The notes below the pieces were generated by a model. The model saw nothing but the letters and a program-made list of their open reading frames with translations. It made no database searches and was not told the DNA's origin. Shown in pieces: positions 9,180-18,194 of a DNA stretch of 64,000 nucleotides (position 1 is its first letter; each line of letters starts with the position of its first letter). This DNA is from Terriglobus aquaticus (GTDB lineage: Bacteria; Acidobacteriota; Terriglobia; Terriglobales; Acidobacteriaceae), in assembly GCF_025685415.1 (NCBI RefSeq), contig NZ_JAGSYB010000001.1, positions 2,232,001 to 2,296,000 of the forward strand, written 5' to 3'. A program made the position numbers and the translations under genes.

Positions 9180-10349
9180 CTAGTGCGAAAGCGCGACGAA
9201 GCTTGCTCCCGTTCCGGTGGCGCTGGAGCTGACCACGTACAGGCGGCCCGGGTTGGTGGAGTCGAAGCCGTAGAGTGTCAGGTCGGGCGACCCGCCAGAA
9301 GCCGCCACCAGCACCCACTTGCCTGACGAATCGATGCCGATGGACGTGGCACCGATGCCGGACGAGAACGGCGAGCCCGGCACCGCGGTCAGGGCTTCGT
9401 TTGTGTCGATGGAGTATCCGGTGACCGTGCTGTCTGCCTGGTTGGTCACGTAGACGTACGTTCCCGCGCTGTTGACGGCGACGCTGGTGGGCGTGTTGCC
9501 GGTGCCGTAGATCTTTGTCGTGGTGGGCGTAAGGGCACCGTTGCTGGCGACCGACTCCACGAGAAGGCCCTGCGAGTTGCCGGTACGGGTCAGGAACAGG
9601 TACTTGCCCGTGGGATCCCAAGCCAAGCCGCGATCGGCCGTGAGCGAGTCGACGGCCGGCGTCGTGGAGAGTTGCGAGAAGGCCCCACTCGACGTGTTGA
9701 AGTTGAACAGGATTTGGCCGCCCACACCCATCGCAGCCGCCACAATCGTTCCCGCGGGGTTGATGCGCAGGTGGTACGGAATCGTGCCGCTATTGGGGAG
9801 CGTGAAGCCGATGCCCTGCTGTGCCGTCAACGCGCCGGTGGTGCTGTTGATCGAAAACAGGTCGATGCCCTGGCCGCTGCCGTCGAGCACCATAAGCCAG
9901 TTGCCGTCAGGCGAGACCTGCATGTCGGTCACGTTGGCGTTCACCAGCGCCGATCCGCTGTTCAGGGAGGTCAGCACTCCCGTGGACGAGATGCTGTAGC
10001 CGAAGATTTCGGACGCATTCCCGACGTAGAGGAAGCCGTTGTTGCGGCTGACAGCCGCCGCGGTCGGCTGGCTCGTCGAGATGGAGATTGGCGATCCGGA
10101 CAGGGCCGCGAGCGCGCCTGCCGACGAAATGCCCAGGCCGGCCACGCTGCCGCCTTGGCTGTTCACGACAAAGGCATAGTTGTTCGCGCTGGTGCCGCTG
10201 CCGCCGGAGCTGTCGCACGAGCTGTCGTGGAAGAAGCTTCCGCAGCCGCTGCTGTTCGTGTTCGTAAAGAACGAGCTGCCACACCCGCTAAGACCCGGCA
10301 AAGCAAGCAGGGACAAGGCGGCAAGAAACGGGAGCGTGTGGCGGCGCAT
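9180..10349 (-). CDS. beta-propeller (YVTN/lactonase-type) lipoprotein
   Basis: It has 389 residues from the ATG at 10349; the reading frame is open upstream only because it overlaps the Fur gene in another frame. The signal peptide has lipobox LPGLSGC. A low-complexity Ser/Gly/Cys segment follows. About seven repeats of roughly 45 residues then fill the protein, with phrases such as NYAFVVNSQGGSVAG, NGFLYVGN, GTYVYVTNQADSTVTGYSID and GKWVLVAAS. These are the blades of a 6-phosphogluconolactonase/YVTN propeller. Acidobacteria carry many such surface propellers. No catalytic function is claimed. Confidence 0.85.
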   Translation of the reverse strand: MRRHTLPFLAALSLLALPGLSGCGSSFFTNTNSSGCGSFFHDSSCDSSGGSGTSANNYAFVVNSQGGSVAGLGISSAGALAALSGSPISISTSQPTAAAVSRNNGFLYVGNASEIFGYSISSTGVLTSLNSGSALVNANVTDMQVSPDGNWLMVLDGSGQGIDLFSINSTTGALTAQQGIGFTLPNSGTIPYHLRINPAGTIVAAAMGVGGQILFNFNTSSGAFSQLSTTPAVDSLTADRGLAWDPTGKYLFLTRTGNSQGLLVESVASNGALTPTTTKIYGTGNTPTSVAVNSAGTYVYVTNQADSTVTGYSIDTNEALTAVPGSPFSSGIGATSIGIDSSGKWVLVAASGGSPDLTLYGFDSTNPGRLYVVSSSATGTGASFVALSH

Positions 10350-10396
10350 GACGATTGGACGGGGCTGCACGCGGTTTGGAGGCGTACTCTGGGCCA

Positions 10397-10837
10397 CTAA
10401 TTCGGCCGGCGCTGGCAGTCGGCGCACAAGCCGATCACGTCGATGCTCAGCCGCTCCACGGCAAACCCGTTGGACAGGCGCTCGGAATATGCGGGCAGGC
10501 CCAACTCTTCGGGGGCGCAGTCCTGGATCTGTTTGCAGACGCTGCACACCAGGTGGTGGTGCGGATGGCTGTTCATCTCAACCCGCAAGGTGCCGTGGTG
10601 CATGGAAAGCTGGCGAAAGACGCCGCTTTCCACAAACAGGTGAATATTCTTGTACACCGTAGCCAGCGAGATCGTAGGCAACCGGCGCTTCACGACGGCG
10701 TACACCTCTTCCGGAGACGGGTGGCCGTGCATGCCCTGCATGGTCTCGTACAGCACCTGGCGCTGATGGGTAACGGCAATGCCGTGTTCCGCGCACAGGC
10801 TCCGAAATGTAACGGCCGTGTCGTGCATGTCCAGCAT
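10397..10837 (-). CDS. Fur/PerR-family metal-dependent repressor
   Basis: It has 146 residues. The winged helix is at about 10-80 (VTHQRQVLYETM, HPSPEEVYAVV, ISLATVYKNI as recognition helix). The dimerisation domain contains the HPHHHLVC metal ligand cluster and two CxxC pairs, CSVC and CADC, which bind structural zinc. The PerR-like spacing and an N-terminal half rich in His/Glu suggest a peroxide or iron sensor, but Fur and PerR cannot be separated safely. It is divergent from the exported glycoside hydrolase gene. Start at 10837, or at the second Met 9 bases later. Confidence 0.9.
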   Translation of the reverse strand: MLDMHDTAVTFRSLCAEHGIAVTHQRQVLYETMQGMHGHPSPEEVYAVVKRRLPTISLATVYKNIHLFVESGVFRQLSMHHGTLRVEMNSHPHHHLVCSVCKQIQDCAPEELGLPAYSERLSNGFAVERLSIDVIGLCADCQRRPN

Positions 10838-10883
10838 TCAGTAGAAAAGCTGGCCGGGGCGCTGTCAAGGCAGTTGCGGCGCG

Positions 10884-10912
10884 TTGCGAGCCGGGCCTCC
10901 AACGCCTATGCT
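10884..10912 (+). promoter_or_regulatory. sigma70-type promoter for the GH5-like gene
   Basis: TTGCGA at 10884-10889 and TATGCT at 10907-10912 are separated by exactly 17 bases. The -10 element covers the ATG at 10908, which otherwise looks like a start, so translation more likely begins at the TTG at 10956. The element lies in the short gap between the Fur-type gene and the hydrolase. Confidence 0.5.
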
Positions 10913-10955
10913 GGCTGCGACACAGCTCCGCACCGGAGCCGGGGAGACTCACGTT

Positions 10956-12116
10956 TTGATTCGAAACGCCCAACGCCTTCTGCTCCACCTGACGATGCTT
11001 GCCGTGGTCTTCGGGATCCTGCCCGGCACCGCTCTGCTGGCCGCGGGTAAACCACGGTCTCGCTGGACGCCGGACCAGGCGACTGCTTACATGCAGCGTC
11101 AGCCGTACCCGGTCGGAGCGAATTTCCTGCCCAAGAACTCGATCAACGAGCTGGAGATGTGGCAGGCGGCAACGTTCGATCCCAGCGAGATTGACACGGA
11201 GCTCGGCAGGGCGCAGGGCATCGGGATGACGACGATGCGCGTCTTTCTCCACGACCTGCTGTGGCAGGGCGACTCGGCCGGCCTCCTGCAGCGCATGGAA
11301 CAGTTCCTGGCGATCAGCAAGAAGCACGGCATCAAGCCCGTGTTCGTGCTGTTCGATAGCTGCTGGGATCCCAACCCGCGGCTCGGGCAGCAGCACGCTC
11401 CCATTCCGGGTGTTCACAACAGCGGATGGGTGCAGGCGCCCGGCGTCGCGCTGGCTGACCCGGCGCAGCACAAGCGCTTCGAGGCATATGTGAAGGGCGT
11501 CGTCGGTCACTTCGCCAATGACGACCGCATCCTGGCCTGGGATGTTTGGAACGAGCCGGACAACGGTGGTGGCGGCAACTACGCGGACAACCTGCCGGAC
11601 AAGGTAGCGCTGATGGATGCGATGCTGCCGGAGGTGTTCGCCTGGGCGCGCGCCGAGGGGCCGAGCCAGCCGCTGACCAGCGGCATCTGGCACGACGAAG
11701 CGACCTGGAGCGATCCGTCGAAGTGGACCGCGACGGAGAAGATTCAGCTCTCCGAGAGCGACATCATCAGCTTCCACAACTACGACTGGCCGGAGAAGTT
11801 CCAGGCGCGTATCGATTCGCTGAAGCCGCTGGGGCGGCCGCTGCTATGCACCGAGTACATGGCGCGCGGCAACGGCTCGACCTTCGACGGAAACCTGCCA
11901 GTGGCCGCGAAGAACAACGTGGGCGCGATCAACTGGGGCCTGGTGCAGGGTAAGGAACAGACCAACCTGCCCTGGGATAGCTGGGCCCATCCGTACACCG
12001 ACCGCGAACCGCCCATCTGGTTTCACGACGTCTTTTACTCGGACGGACGGCCATATCGGGAGGCCGAGGTGAACCTGATCCGGCAGATCAGCCAGGAGAA
12101 GAACGCGGCGAAGTAG
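10956..12116 (+). CDS. exported GH5-like glycoside hydrolase (clan GH-A)
   Basis: It has 386 residues from a TTG start with GGGGAG ten bases upstream. A signal peptide covers about 1-32. The fold is a TIM barrel of clan GH-A. ILAWDVWNEPDN carries the conserved Asn-Glu acid/base pair near residue 205, and LLCTEYMARG near 305 carries the nucleophile Glu, while FHNYDW marks strand 6. The overall look is of the cellulase/mannanase-like proteins that act on beta-linked glucans or mannans. The exact GH family (GH5 or a relative) and the substrate are not certain. It faces away from the Fur-type gene and a hairpin follows it. Confidence 0.85.
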   Translation: MIRNAQRLLLHLTMLAVVFGILPGTALLAAGKPRSRWTPDQATAYMQRQPYPVGANFLPKNSINELEMWQAATFDPSEIDTELGRAQGIGMTTMRVFLHDLLWQGDSAGLLQRMEQFLAISKKHGIKPVFVLFDSCWDPNPRLGQQHAPIPGVHNSGWVQAPGVALADPAQHKRFEAYVKGVVGHFANDDRILAWDVWNEPDNGGGGNYADNLPDKVALMDAMLPEVFAWARAEGPSQPLTSGIWHDEATWSDPSKWTATEKIQLSESDIISFHNYDWPEKFQARIDSLKPLGRPLLCTEYMARGNGSTFDGNLPVAAKNNVGAINWGLVQGKEQTNLPWDSWAHPYTDREPPIWFHDVFYSDGRPYREAEVNLIRQISQEKNAAK

Positions 12117-12141
12117 CACCTGTAAGGGTCGGCAGCAAAGA

Positions 12142-12163
12142 GGGCGCGGCAGATGCCGCGCCC
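12142..12163. terminator. GC hairpin between convergent genes
   Basis: GGGCGCGGC, a 4-base loop, then GCCGCGCCC gives a perfect 9-bp stem. It lies between the stop of the hydrolase (12116) and the stop of the convergent unknown gene (12183). No T-run follows, so it is only a likely terminator for one or both strands. Confidence 0.5.
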
Positions 12164-12182
12164 CTGCCTCTGATGCCCTGCT

Positions 12183-13838
12183 CTACTTCGTGGTGTCCGT
12201 GACAAACACCTGGTCCGGCTTAGGACCGAGGAAGCGGTAAAGCGCGAACTGGCGCGAGGTTTGGTTCCGCAACTCGAACAGGAGATCGGCGCGGTTGGAT
12301 GCATCCGCGTCCACAGCGTCGACAAGGCGGTAGCGCGGCGCGCGGTCCAGGTGCGCAGCGTCGGTAACGGAGCGCAAGCCGACGATCAGCTTGCCATCGG
12401 GATCGCGCTGGGCAACCACCGTGACAAAGCGCACGGGAGCCGCACCCGTGGTGGCAGTCTGTGCGGTGTAGACGTACGTAAGCGGAGCGTCAAAGCTGAG
12501 CGTGTACGCCGCGATCTGCTCGTTCTGCAGGGCGTCGTTGCCAGTTGAGGCCGAAGCTAGCGGCTTGCGCGCTGCTGGACTCCTTCGTGTCGCTGCAGCC
12601 GACCGGGGCCGAACTGCGGCCGCGCCTTTGTTCGGGGCCGCCGGAGCGGCGCCACCCGGTGCAGGACCTGCGGCATCTGTGGCCAGCGATGGGTTGTGCA
12701 ACACGGCCTGGGCAAGGGTCCGCATTTCGCCCAGTGCGGCGGTGCGTTCCTGCTCGCTCGCGAAGGGCGTGCTGAAGTCGTGCGTGGGGCGGTCTTTGGG
12801 GTCGGAAACGGCCACGGTCAGGTGCAGGTCGGGTGGCAGGCCCGGCGCGGCAACCGCCTGCAAGTCGGGCATGGACGCCGCTTGAGTGACAGCCGGTGCG
12901 CTGGCGGAGGCGCCGGTGTTGCGGCGGAGTTCCGGCCGGCCGTTGTCCGCGATCACGCCGTTCGACGCGGCTGTGGTCGAGGCGCTGACTGTTCCCGCCG
13001 AACCGTGCACGCTGTTGGCGCTGTTCACCTCAGATGGGTCGGGCGGAATGTCGATGTCGGAGTCACCGGCAGCCTTGCGCTTGATCACCGGGCGGTCCGG
13101 GTCGTCTGCCGGCCCTTTGCCGGCGGCGGTCACGCTCGACGTTTCCTTGGGGCGCTTGGACTTCGGTCCTCCCGTCGTGTCCTCGGGGCGGCGCCGCAGC
13201 GTGGGCCGGTCGGGATTCGGAGCCTTGGGGTCGCGGTTGTCGTCATCGGGCAGGCTTACGCGTTGCGCGCGATCGGCGTCGGGGTCCACGTCAGAGGTGT
13301 CGCGCGGGTTACGGGTCTTGCTTTGCGAGGAGTCGGACGGAGTGCTGCCGAAATGCGGCTTGCCGTCGTCCTGCACGGGGTAGGCGTGCTGGGTATGGCG
13401 CGCGGGGGACTTCGAAATCGCCGTCGTCGTGGGCGCCTTTTCCGGCACGAACTTGCCATAGCCGAACCAGGCCACGTCGAAGGGAACGGTCACCTCGGCG
13501 CTGGAGCCGCGCAGGTTCTTGGCGAAGGCAAGATCCAGGTCGCCCAGCGGCTCACCGGCGTGCTGCAACTGGTAGATGTTGCCGGTGTCGAGCGCGAACG
13601 GGATCGGCCGCGCCAGGTAGGTGCCCGCGTTTTCGAAGTGGCCGCCAATGAAGAGCGACACGGGGATGAGGCGGGCGGCGGTGGGCTTCTTCAGGTCGCC
13701 CGCGTACTCGTAGACGGCGACGGCGCGGGTGACGGGCTCGGACTTCTGCACCTTGTGGATCTGGGCGTGGAGAGGTGCCATCGTGAACGGAAGAGTCACT
13801 GCGGCGAAGGCAAGCGTGAAGGAGCGTGCGCGGGGCAT
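12183..13838 (-). CDS. large exported protein of unknown function
   Basis: It has 551 residues from the ATG at 13838. A signal peptide (about 1-26) is followed by an N-terminal globular domain of about 130 residues with VAVYEYAGDLKKPTAARLIPVSLF. A long disordered middle is rich in Asp/Arg/Pro/Lys (about 145-330). An Ala/Pro-rich stretch and a conserved-looking C-terminal domain follow, with YRLVDAVDADASNRADLLFELRN and RQFALYRFL. I recognise no family. It is probably envelope-associated. It ends 66 nt from the convergent hydrolase. Confidence 0.7.
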   Translation of the reverse strand: MPRARSFTLAFAAVTLPFTMAPLHAQIHKVQKSEPVTRAVAVYEYAGDLKKPTAARLIPVSLFIGGHFENAGTYLARPIPFALDTGNIYQLQHAGEPLGDLDLAFAKNLRGSSAEVTVPFDVAWFGYGKFVPEKAPTTTAISKSPARHTQHAYPVQDDGKPHFGSTPSDSSQSKTRNPRDTSDVDPDADRAQRVSLPDDDNRDPKAPNPDRPTLRRRPEDTTGGPKSKRPKETSSVTAAGKGPADDPDRPVIKRKAAGDSDIDIPPDPSEVNSANSVHGSAGTVSASTTAASNGVIADNGRPELRRNTGASASAPAVTQAASMPDLQAVAAPGLPPDLHLTVAVSDPKDRPTHDFSTPFASEQERTAALGEMRTLAQAVLHNPSLATDAAGPAPGGAAPAAPNKGAAAVRPRSAAATRRSPAARKPLASASTGNDALQNEQIAAYTLSFDAPLTYVYTAQTATTGAAPVRFVTVVAQRDPDGKLIVGLRSVTDAAHLDRAPRYRLVDAVDADASNRADLLFELRNQTSRQFALYRFLGPKPDQVFVTDTTK

Positions 13839-13902
13839 CAGGAAGTTGGACGAGTTGTGGCGGGCAAAGGTGACGCCGCGCTGTGCAGGGGCTAGGTGCG
13901 GC

Positions 13903-14649
13903 TCAGGCGAGCAGGACGGGATCGCCAACCCGGAGCGGCCCGGGCGTGACCACGGCGGCGTAGATGCCGAGCCGGCCTTCGTGGTGGCGGTCCAGGTGTT
14001 TCATCAGGGTTGGGTCGGGTTCGCTGGTTTCGGGATCGAGCGTGACGACTCGGCAGCGCGGGATGCGTTCCAGCAGGCGCAAGCGGCAGGTTCCGCCGAT
14101 CCGGAGCGTGCGGCCGGGCAGGGCGTCTTCCGGAAAACTCTCGGCGTTGCCCCTGGTGAGTTCGTGGGAGGCGTCCACGGTAAAAGTGAGGACCAGGTTG
14201 GAGCGGAAGCGCCGGGGATCGACGCTCTTGCCGAAAGTTCGATTGAGCACCGCGAGAGTTTGCGTGGAGACGAGGGAGATGGGACGAACGTCGGTGTAGG
14301 GGCCGGTGCCGGGATCCTGCTGGAGCGTCATGCGGTTCTGCTGCGGCAGATTCTGCTCCAGGTTGGTCAGCAGCGCCGGGTCGTCCGCGTTGAAGGTGAA
14401 GCCGCCGGGTGTTCGAATCTCGGCTCCGTTACCGCTAACGTGGGCACTGTACAGCAGCATCGCCGCGCGTTCGCGGCTGGTCAGGCGTGGTTTGCCCACC
14501 GGAGCGCCGCTGCTCACGAGGGCGTAGCGGCGGTCGCCGGCGATGCCGTCCGCCAGCACTTCGAGTGAGTCCACCTGCTCACCGCGCATGCTCTTGACCG
14601 GGTAGCGCCAGAGCTCGGCGATGTGGGCGATGGCGGTGCCGTCCGGCAT
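13903..14649 (-). CDS. MOSC domain protein
   Basis: It has 248 residues. MOSC proteins are sulfur-carrier domains related to molybdenum-cofactor sulfurase. The N-terminal beta-barrel has LWRYPVKSMRGEQ (about 13-25) and GIAGDRRYAL. The C-terminal MOSC core has a cysteine pair in GTCRLRLLERIPRCRVVTLDP (about 190-210), the usual site of the active Cys. Its ATG overlaps the terC stop (TGATG), so the two are translationally coupled. A Mo-hydroxylase (PaoABC) lies elsewhere in this window, but no direct link is shown. Confidence 0.88.
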   Translation of the reverse strand: MPDGTAIAHIAELWRYPVKSMRGEQVDSLEVLADGIAGDRRYALVSSGAPVGKPRLTSRERAAMLLYSAHVSGNGAEIRTPGGFTFNADDPALLTNLEQNLPQQNRMTLQQDPGTGPYTDVRPISLVSTQTLAVLNRTFGKSVDPRRFRSNLVLTFTVDASHELTRGNAESFPEDALPGRTLRIGGTCRLRLLERIPRCRVVTLDPETSEPDPTLMKHLDRHHEGRLGIYAAVVTPGPLRVGDPVLLA

Positions 14650-15563
14650 CAGTGCGCGGCGGCCTCGTCTTCGTTGTGCTGCAACGTGAGCGAAATCAGG
14701 ATGGTGACGAGCAGGATCGCAAAGATGATGGCCAGCGAGGCGAGCGGCGTGAACTCAAACCACGGGTCGATGATCATCTTGATCGCCGCAAAGGCGAGCA
14801 CCGCGGCCAGGCCGTAGTGCAGGTACTTCAGCTTGGCCAGGGCGTGCGCCAGGACGAAGAAGAGCGAACGCAGGCCCATGACGGCGAGGATGTTCGACGT
14901 GTACGCGATGAAGGTGTGGCGCGTGATGGACAGCACCGCGGGAATCGAATCGAGCGCAAAGACGAAATCCGTGAAGGCGATGGCGATTAGTGCCAGCAGA
15001 AGGACGGTCGGCGCGCGGTGGCCGTTTTCCTGGACGAAGAAGCCGTCCTGCGACTCGGAAAATGTGGTCTTCGACTCGAGCCACTGCTGCCACTTCGGCT
15101 TCGCAGGTTTGTCATGCTTCTGCGGCAGCACCAGACGGATCGCGGCAATCAGCAGAAGCACCGCAAAGATGTAGGTGACCCAGGCGAAGCGGTCCAGCAG
15201 CTTGACGCCCGCGACGATAAACGCAGCACGCATAACGACCGCGCCCAGAATGCCCCAGAAGAGCACCTTGCGCTGCTTGTCCGGCTTGACCTGAAAGCTT
15301 TGGAACAGCAGAAGAAAGACGAAGAGGTTGTCGATGGAGAGCGACTCTTCAAGAGCGAAGCCGGCAAAGAACTCCTGCGAAAGCTGGTGATCGAGCGTCG
15401 CATACAGGTAGCCGCCGAACAGCACGCCACTGGTGAGCCAGAGCGCGGTAGCGGCGTACGCCCGCGCCGGACTCTGCTTACGCAGCAAGAGGAACTCCAC
15501 ACCCAGGGCGACGAGCAGGAGGACGTGGAAGACGACCCAATGGGTCACGTTGGCGTGCGGCAT
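14649..15563 (-). CDS. TerC-family integral membrane protein
   Basis: It has 304 residues with about nine membrane segments. It has the TerC signature: ESLSIDNLFVFLLLF near the first third and FVFALDSIPAVLSITRHTFIAYTSN in the second half, with the conserved acidic residues in the membrane. Family members (TerC, Alx) export manganese or act with exported metalloproteins. The ATG directly follows the TAG of the upstream gene, and its stop overlaps the MOSC start, so the three are one transcript. Confidence 0.93.
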   Translation of the reverse strand: MPHANVTHWVVFHVLLLVALGVEFLLLRKQSPARAYAATALWLTSGVLFGGYLYATLDHQLSQEFFAGFALEESLSIDNLFVFLLLFQSFQVKPDKQRKVLFWGILGAVVMRAAFIVAGVKLLDRFAWVTYIFAVLLLIAAIRLVLPQKHDKPAKPKWQQWLESKTTFSESQDGFFVQENGHRAPTVLLLALIAIAFTDFVFALDSIPAVLSITRHTFIAYTSNILAVMGLRSLFFVLAHALAKLKYLHYGLAAVLAFAAIKMIIDPWFEFTPLASLAIIFAILLVTILISLTLQHNEDEAAAH

Positions 15564-16154
15564 CTAGTCGGTTGGATGTGTCTGCGAATGATCCGGCTGT
15601 AGGTGCCGAGGGCGAATGACGGTGCCGCCATTCACCGTCGGGGGCGATAGGGTGAGAATTTCCTGCAGATACTCTACAAGTTCGATCTCCCGCCCCCGCC
15701 CCAGTCCGGCACTCAGCCTCGCCAGAAAGAGACACACAAAGGTGATGACACAGCCCGCGATGGGCACCCCGACACTCCCGCGATCGCTCGAGAACAGCCA
15801 AAAAGCAAGAAGGCACAGATCAACGATTAGCGCTGCCGGAACAATGACCCGAAGAGTTCCGGGATAGGCGAACGCGCCGACTAAATTCGTGCCTTGCGGA
15901 GCCTCCTCATAGATCAAGGAAAGCTGCCGATTCACTTGCCCCGCACTGAAGAAGCGAAACCCGCGATTTTCAAACCAGGCTTCATGCTCACCAACCCGAC
16001 CTACGATGCCGATCTGCGGGAGCAGCAGGGCGTCCGAACCGGCCACTTCACGGCGAAGACGCTCGATCAATTGCCGACGATTCAGCCGCGTTTCAATCCT
16101 GACGGGCGTCTCTGGCAGAAACACTGGTCCTTCTTCAATGCGCTGAGATATCAA
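15564..16154 (-). CDS. two-pass membrane protein of unknown function
   Basis: It has 196 residues. The N-terminal about 95 residues are soluble (RIEEGPVFLPETPVRIETRLNRRQLIERL). Two membrane segments follow at about 105-123 (VIVPAALIVDLCLLAFWLF) and 130-150. A short cytoplasmic tail, about 45 residues, follows. I recognise no family. The stop is immediately before the terC start (TAGATG), so it belongs to the same operon. Confidence 0.75.
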   Translation of the reverse strand: MISQRIEEGPVFLPETPVRIETRLNRRQLIERLRREVAGSDALLLPQIGIVGRVGEHEAWFENRGFRFFSAGQVNRQLSLIYEEAPQGTNLVGAFAYPGTLRVIVPAALIVDLCLLAFWLFSSDRGSVGVPIAGCVITFVCLFLARLSAGLGRGREIELVEYLQEILTLSPPTVNGGTVIRPRHLQPDHSQTHPTD

Positions 16155-16190
16155 CTTTTGATACTGGTCCGGACAGCAAACCTTGCTACA

Positions 16191-16217
16191 GCAGATTCTT
16201 CGCTGCGCTCAGGATGA
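16191..16217. repeat. possible dispersed acidobacterial repeat
   Basis: The segment GCAGATTCTTCGCTGCGCTC followed by AGGATGA resembles a short sequence I recall as recurring in intergenic positions of Terriglobia and other genomes. Only this one copy was found here, just upstream of the unknown membrane gene. The call rests on memory of the motif, not on repeats within this window. Confidence 0.3.
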
Positions 16218-16256
16218 CATTGCTGTGGTGGTTCGGACTATGCATTGATCCTCAAG

Positions 16257-17039
16257 CTACGCAGCGGCAGGCAAGTTCTTTTTGCGTGCCGGGTGCACCA
16301 TATAGGCGACACCGATGCTGATCAGGTAAAGCACCAGCATGGGCATGGCGAAGAGGCACATGCTGAGCGGATCGGGCAGCGGGCAGATGATGGCCGCGAT
16401 GATAAAGATGACCAGGATGGCATAGCGGGCGTTGCGGATGAGGAACTTCGCGTCGGTGATGCCAAAGAGCGCGAGAAAGAAGACGACGACTGGCAGCTCA
16501 AAGCTGACGCCAAGACCGAAGATGATCGCGGAGAAGAAGCCCGTGTAGTCGTCGATGGTGATGATCGGGTGAAAGCGGTGGCCGAAGTCGCCGATGAGCA
16601 CCTTGAGCGCGCCGGGCAGCACCCAGTGGTAGCCGAACCAGGCTCCGCCCAGAAAGAGGAACACGGTCGTGAACATGAACGGCCAGACGTACTTCTTCTC
16701 GTGCGCGTAGAGGCCGGGCGAGATGAAGAGCCACACCTGGTAGAGAATGTAGGGCGCTGCGAGGATGCCGCCGCCGTAGAGCGCCGTCTTAAGGTAGAGG
16801 TTCAGGCCGTCGGTGGGGTGGGTGAAGTTGAGCTGGTACTTCGCGACGTCCATGGGGTGCTGCACGATGTCGAAGAGCCGCTCGTGGAAGTAGTAGGCGA
16901 CGCAGAAGCCGATGAGCAGGGCGATGGCGGAATGGATGAGGCGCGCGCGAAGCTCGGCCAGATGCTCCATGAGCGACATGCCGGGCAGTTCGGCACGGTC
17001 GGAGACGGCGGTTTTTACGTTGTCGATGACGTCGGGCAT
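16257..17039 (-). CDS. tatC: Sec-independent protein translocase TatC
   Basis: Core receptor of the twin-arginine translocon, which binds Tat signal peptides at the cytoplasmic membrane. It has 260 residues with six membrane segments. The characteristic N-terminal MEHLAELRARLIHS (about 24-37), the FTHPTDGLNLYLK loop and the LPGALKV / FELPVV regions are all present. Acidic residues that contact the signal RR motif are in the first loop. It lies 35 nt after tatB. At least two likely Tat substrates (GH32, PaoA) are encoded in the same window. Confidence 0.95.
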   Translation of the reverse strand: MPDVIDNVKTAVSDRAELPGMSLMEHLAELRARLIHSAIALLIGFCVAYYFHERLFDIVQHPMDVAKYQLNFTHPTDGLNLYLKTALYGGGILAAPYILYQVWLFISPGLYAHEKKYVWPFMFTTVFLFLGGAWFGYHWVLPGALKVLIGDFGHRFHPIITIDDYTGFFSAIIFGLGVSFELPVVVFFLALFGITDAKFLIRNARYAILVIFIIAAIICPLPDPLSMCLFAMPMLVLYLISIGVAYMVHPARKKNLPAAA

Positions 17040-17074
17040 TGAGAAGTCTGGGTTCCGAGTGATGGTTGCGGGTT

Positions 17075-17647
17075 CTAAACGTGCGTGGCGCGCTCGCCCT
17101 CGCCCACCATGGCGGGCTGGCTGCGGTCAGGTGGTGGCGGAAGCTCGGCTGCGGGCTCTTCACTGCTCGATCCGGCGCCGAGCGAGGTCTGGCTGAGGGC
17201 GCCGCCGATGCTGTGCTCCGGGATCTCCGCCGCGGGTTCAGCAGGCGCGTAGCTGCGGGTGCGGGCCGAGCTTTCCATGGGCAGGCCGCTGGACGGCGGC
17301 ATCATCTTGAGCTCGCCGGATTCGGCAATGGGCTGGACAGACGCGACCGCCGCCTCTGCTGCTTCGGGTGCGACCTCAGAGACCGGCGCCGGCATATGCG
17401 GGTGCGGCGGGTCCTCGACCGGAACGGCCGCAGGCGTTGGAGGCTGGAGCGCGGCGACCTTGGCCTGGTGCTCCTTTTGCTCTTCCAGGCGCAGTTCGTC
17501 TTCCATCTGCATGCGGAAGTCGTTGGAGGCTTTGCGGAACTCGGCCATCAGCTTGCCAAGCTGCCGAGCCAGTTGCGGCAGCTTCTTGGGGCCTAAGAGC
17601 ATGAGCGCCAGCACAAAGATAAAGATGGAATCGCCCATGCTTGGCAT
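17075..17647 (-). CDS. tatB: TatA/TatB-family translocase subunit, TatB-like
   Basis: It has 190 residues. The short N-terminal membrane helix (FIFVLALMLLGPKKLP, with the GPKKLP hinge) and the amphipathic helix that follows (QLARQLGKLMAEFRKASNDF) are the Tat hallmark. The long acidic coiled region (MQMEDELRLEEQKEHQ) resembles TatB. The rest, about 75-190, is a Pro/Ala/Glu-rich low-complexity tail. No separate tatA is nearby. ATGs at 17647 and 17638 are both possible starts. Confidence 0.88.
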   Translation of the reverse strand: MPSMGDSIFIFVLALMLLGPKKLPQLARQLGKLMAEFRKASNDFRMQMEDELRLEEQKEHQAKVAALQPPTPAAVPVEDPPHPHMPAPVSEVAPEAAEAAVASVQPIAESGELKMMPPSSGLPMESSARTRSYAPAEPAAEIPEHSIGGALSQTSLGAGSSSEEPAAELPPPPDRSQPAMVGEGERATHV

Positions 17648-17716
17648 ACAGCGAATGATAAAGCAGCGGCGCGGGCGGCTGCGGCGGATGGTGTCGGCAG
17701 GTGAGTTCCCGGGCGT

Positions 17717-18145
17717 TTAGTGGGGGCGGTCGGGACGGGTGAACCGCTCGTCCAGCGGCTGGCGCTCGCTGGCATCCTGCTCGGGGGTACGCCAGGAGGT
17801 GATGGCGGACTGACCCTGCTCCCAGCACAGCAGAACGACTTCATCGTCGAGCTGGAAGGGGAACTCCAGCAGGCCGCGCTGCAGGTCGTTCACCGAAACG
17901 CCGATCTCTTCGATCTCCTGCAAGGTGTCGCGGGCCTCGGCGACGGCCTTTTCCTGCTCACTTTTCAGCCTGGCCACATGCAAGAGGTCCACATGCATGC
18001 CGCCGTTGACAAAGATGGCCTGGTGAAGCGACTGCAGGGCGTGTTCCCGCGCCGTAGCTTGACCGGCAGCGGCTTGCGCGCGTTCCAGCAGCGAGGTCAG
18101 AACGGGCAACAGGGTTTGCGCTTCGGGAAGAGTGAACGTGCGCAT
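17717..18145 (-). CDS. DUF2203-family protein
   Basis: It has 142 residues and is soluble. It begins with the family's FTLPEAQTLLPVLTSLL. It includes a central helical part, then a core with VSVNDLQRGLLEFPFQLDDEVVLLCWEQGQSAITSW, whose last part (LLCWEQGQ...W) is diagnostic of DUF2203. Function is not established. It lies between fmt and tatB on the same strand. Confidence 0.85.
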   Translation of the reverse strand: MRTFTLPEAQTLLPVLTSLLERAQAAAGQATAREHALQSLHQAIFVNGGMHVDLLHVARLKSEQEKAVAEARDTLQEIEEIGVSVNDLQRGLLEFPFQLDDEVVLLCWEQGQSAITSWRTPEQDASERQPLDERFTRPDRPH

Positions 18146-18194
18146 CTGGTACTACGATAGCGGAGCCCGGCGCCTGTGTTGCGCGCCGGCAGCA

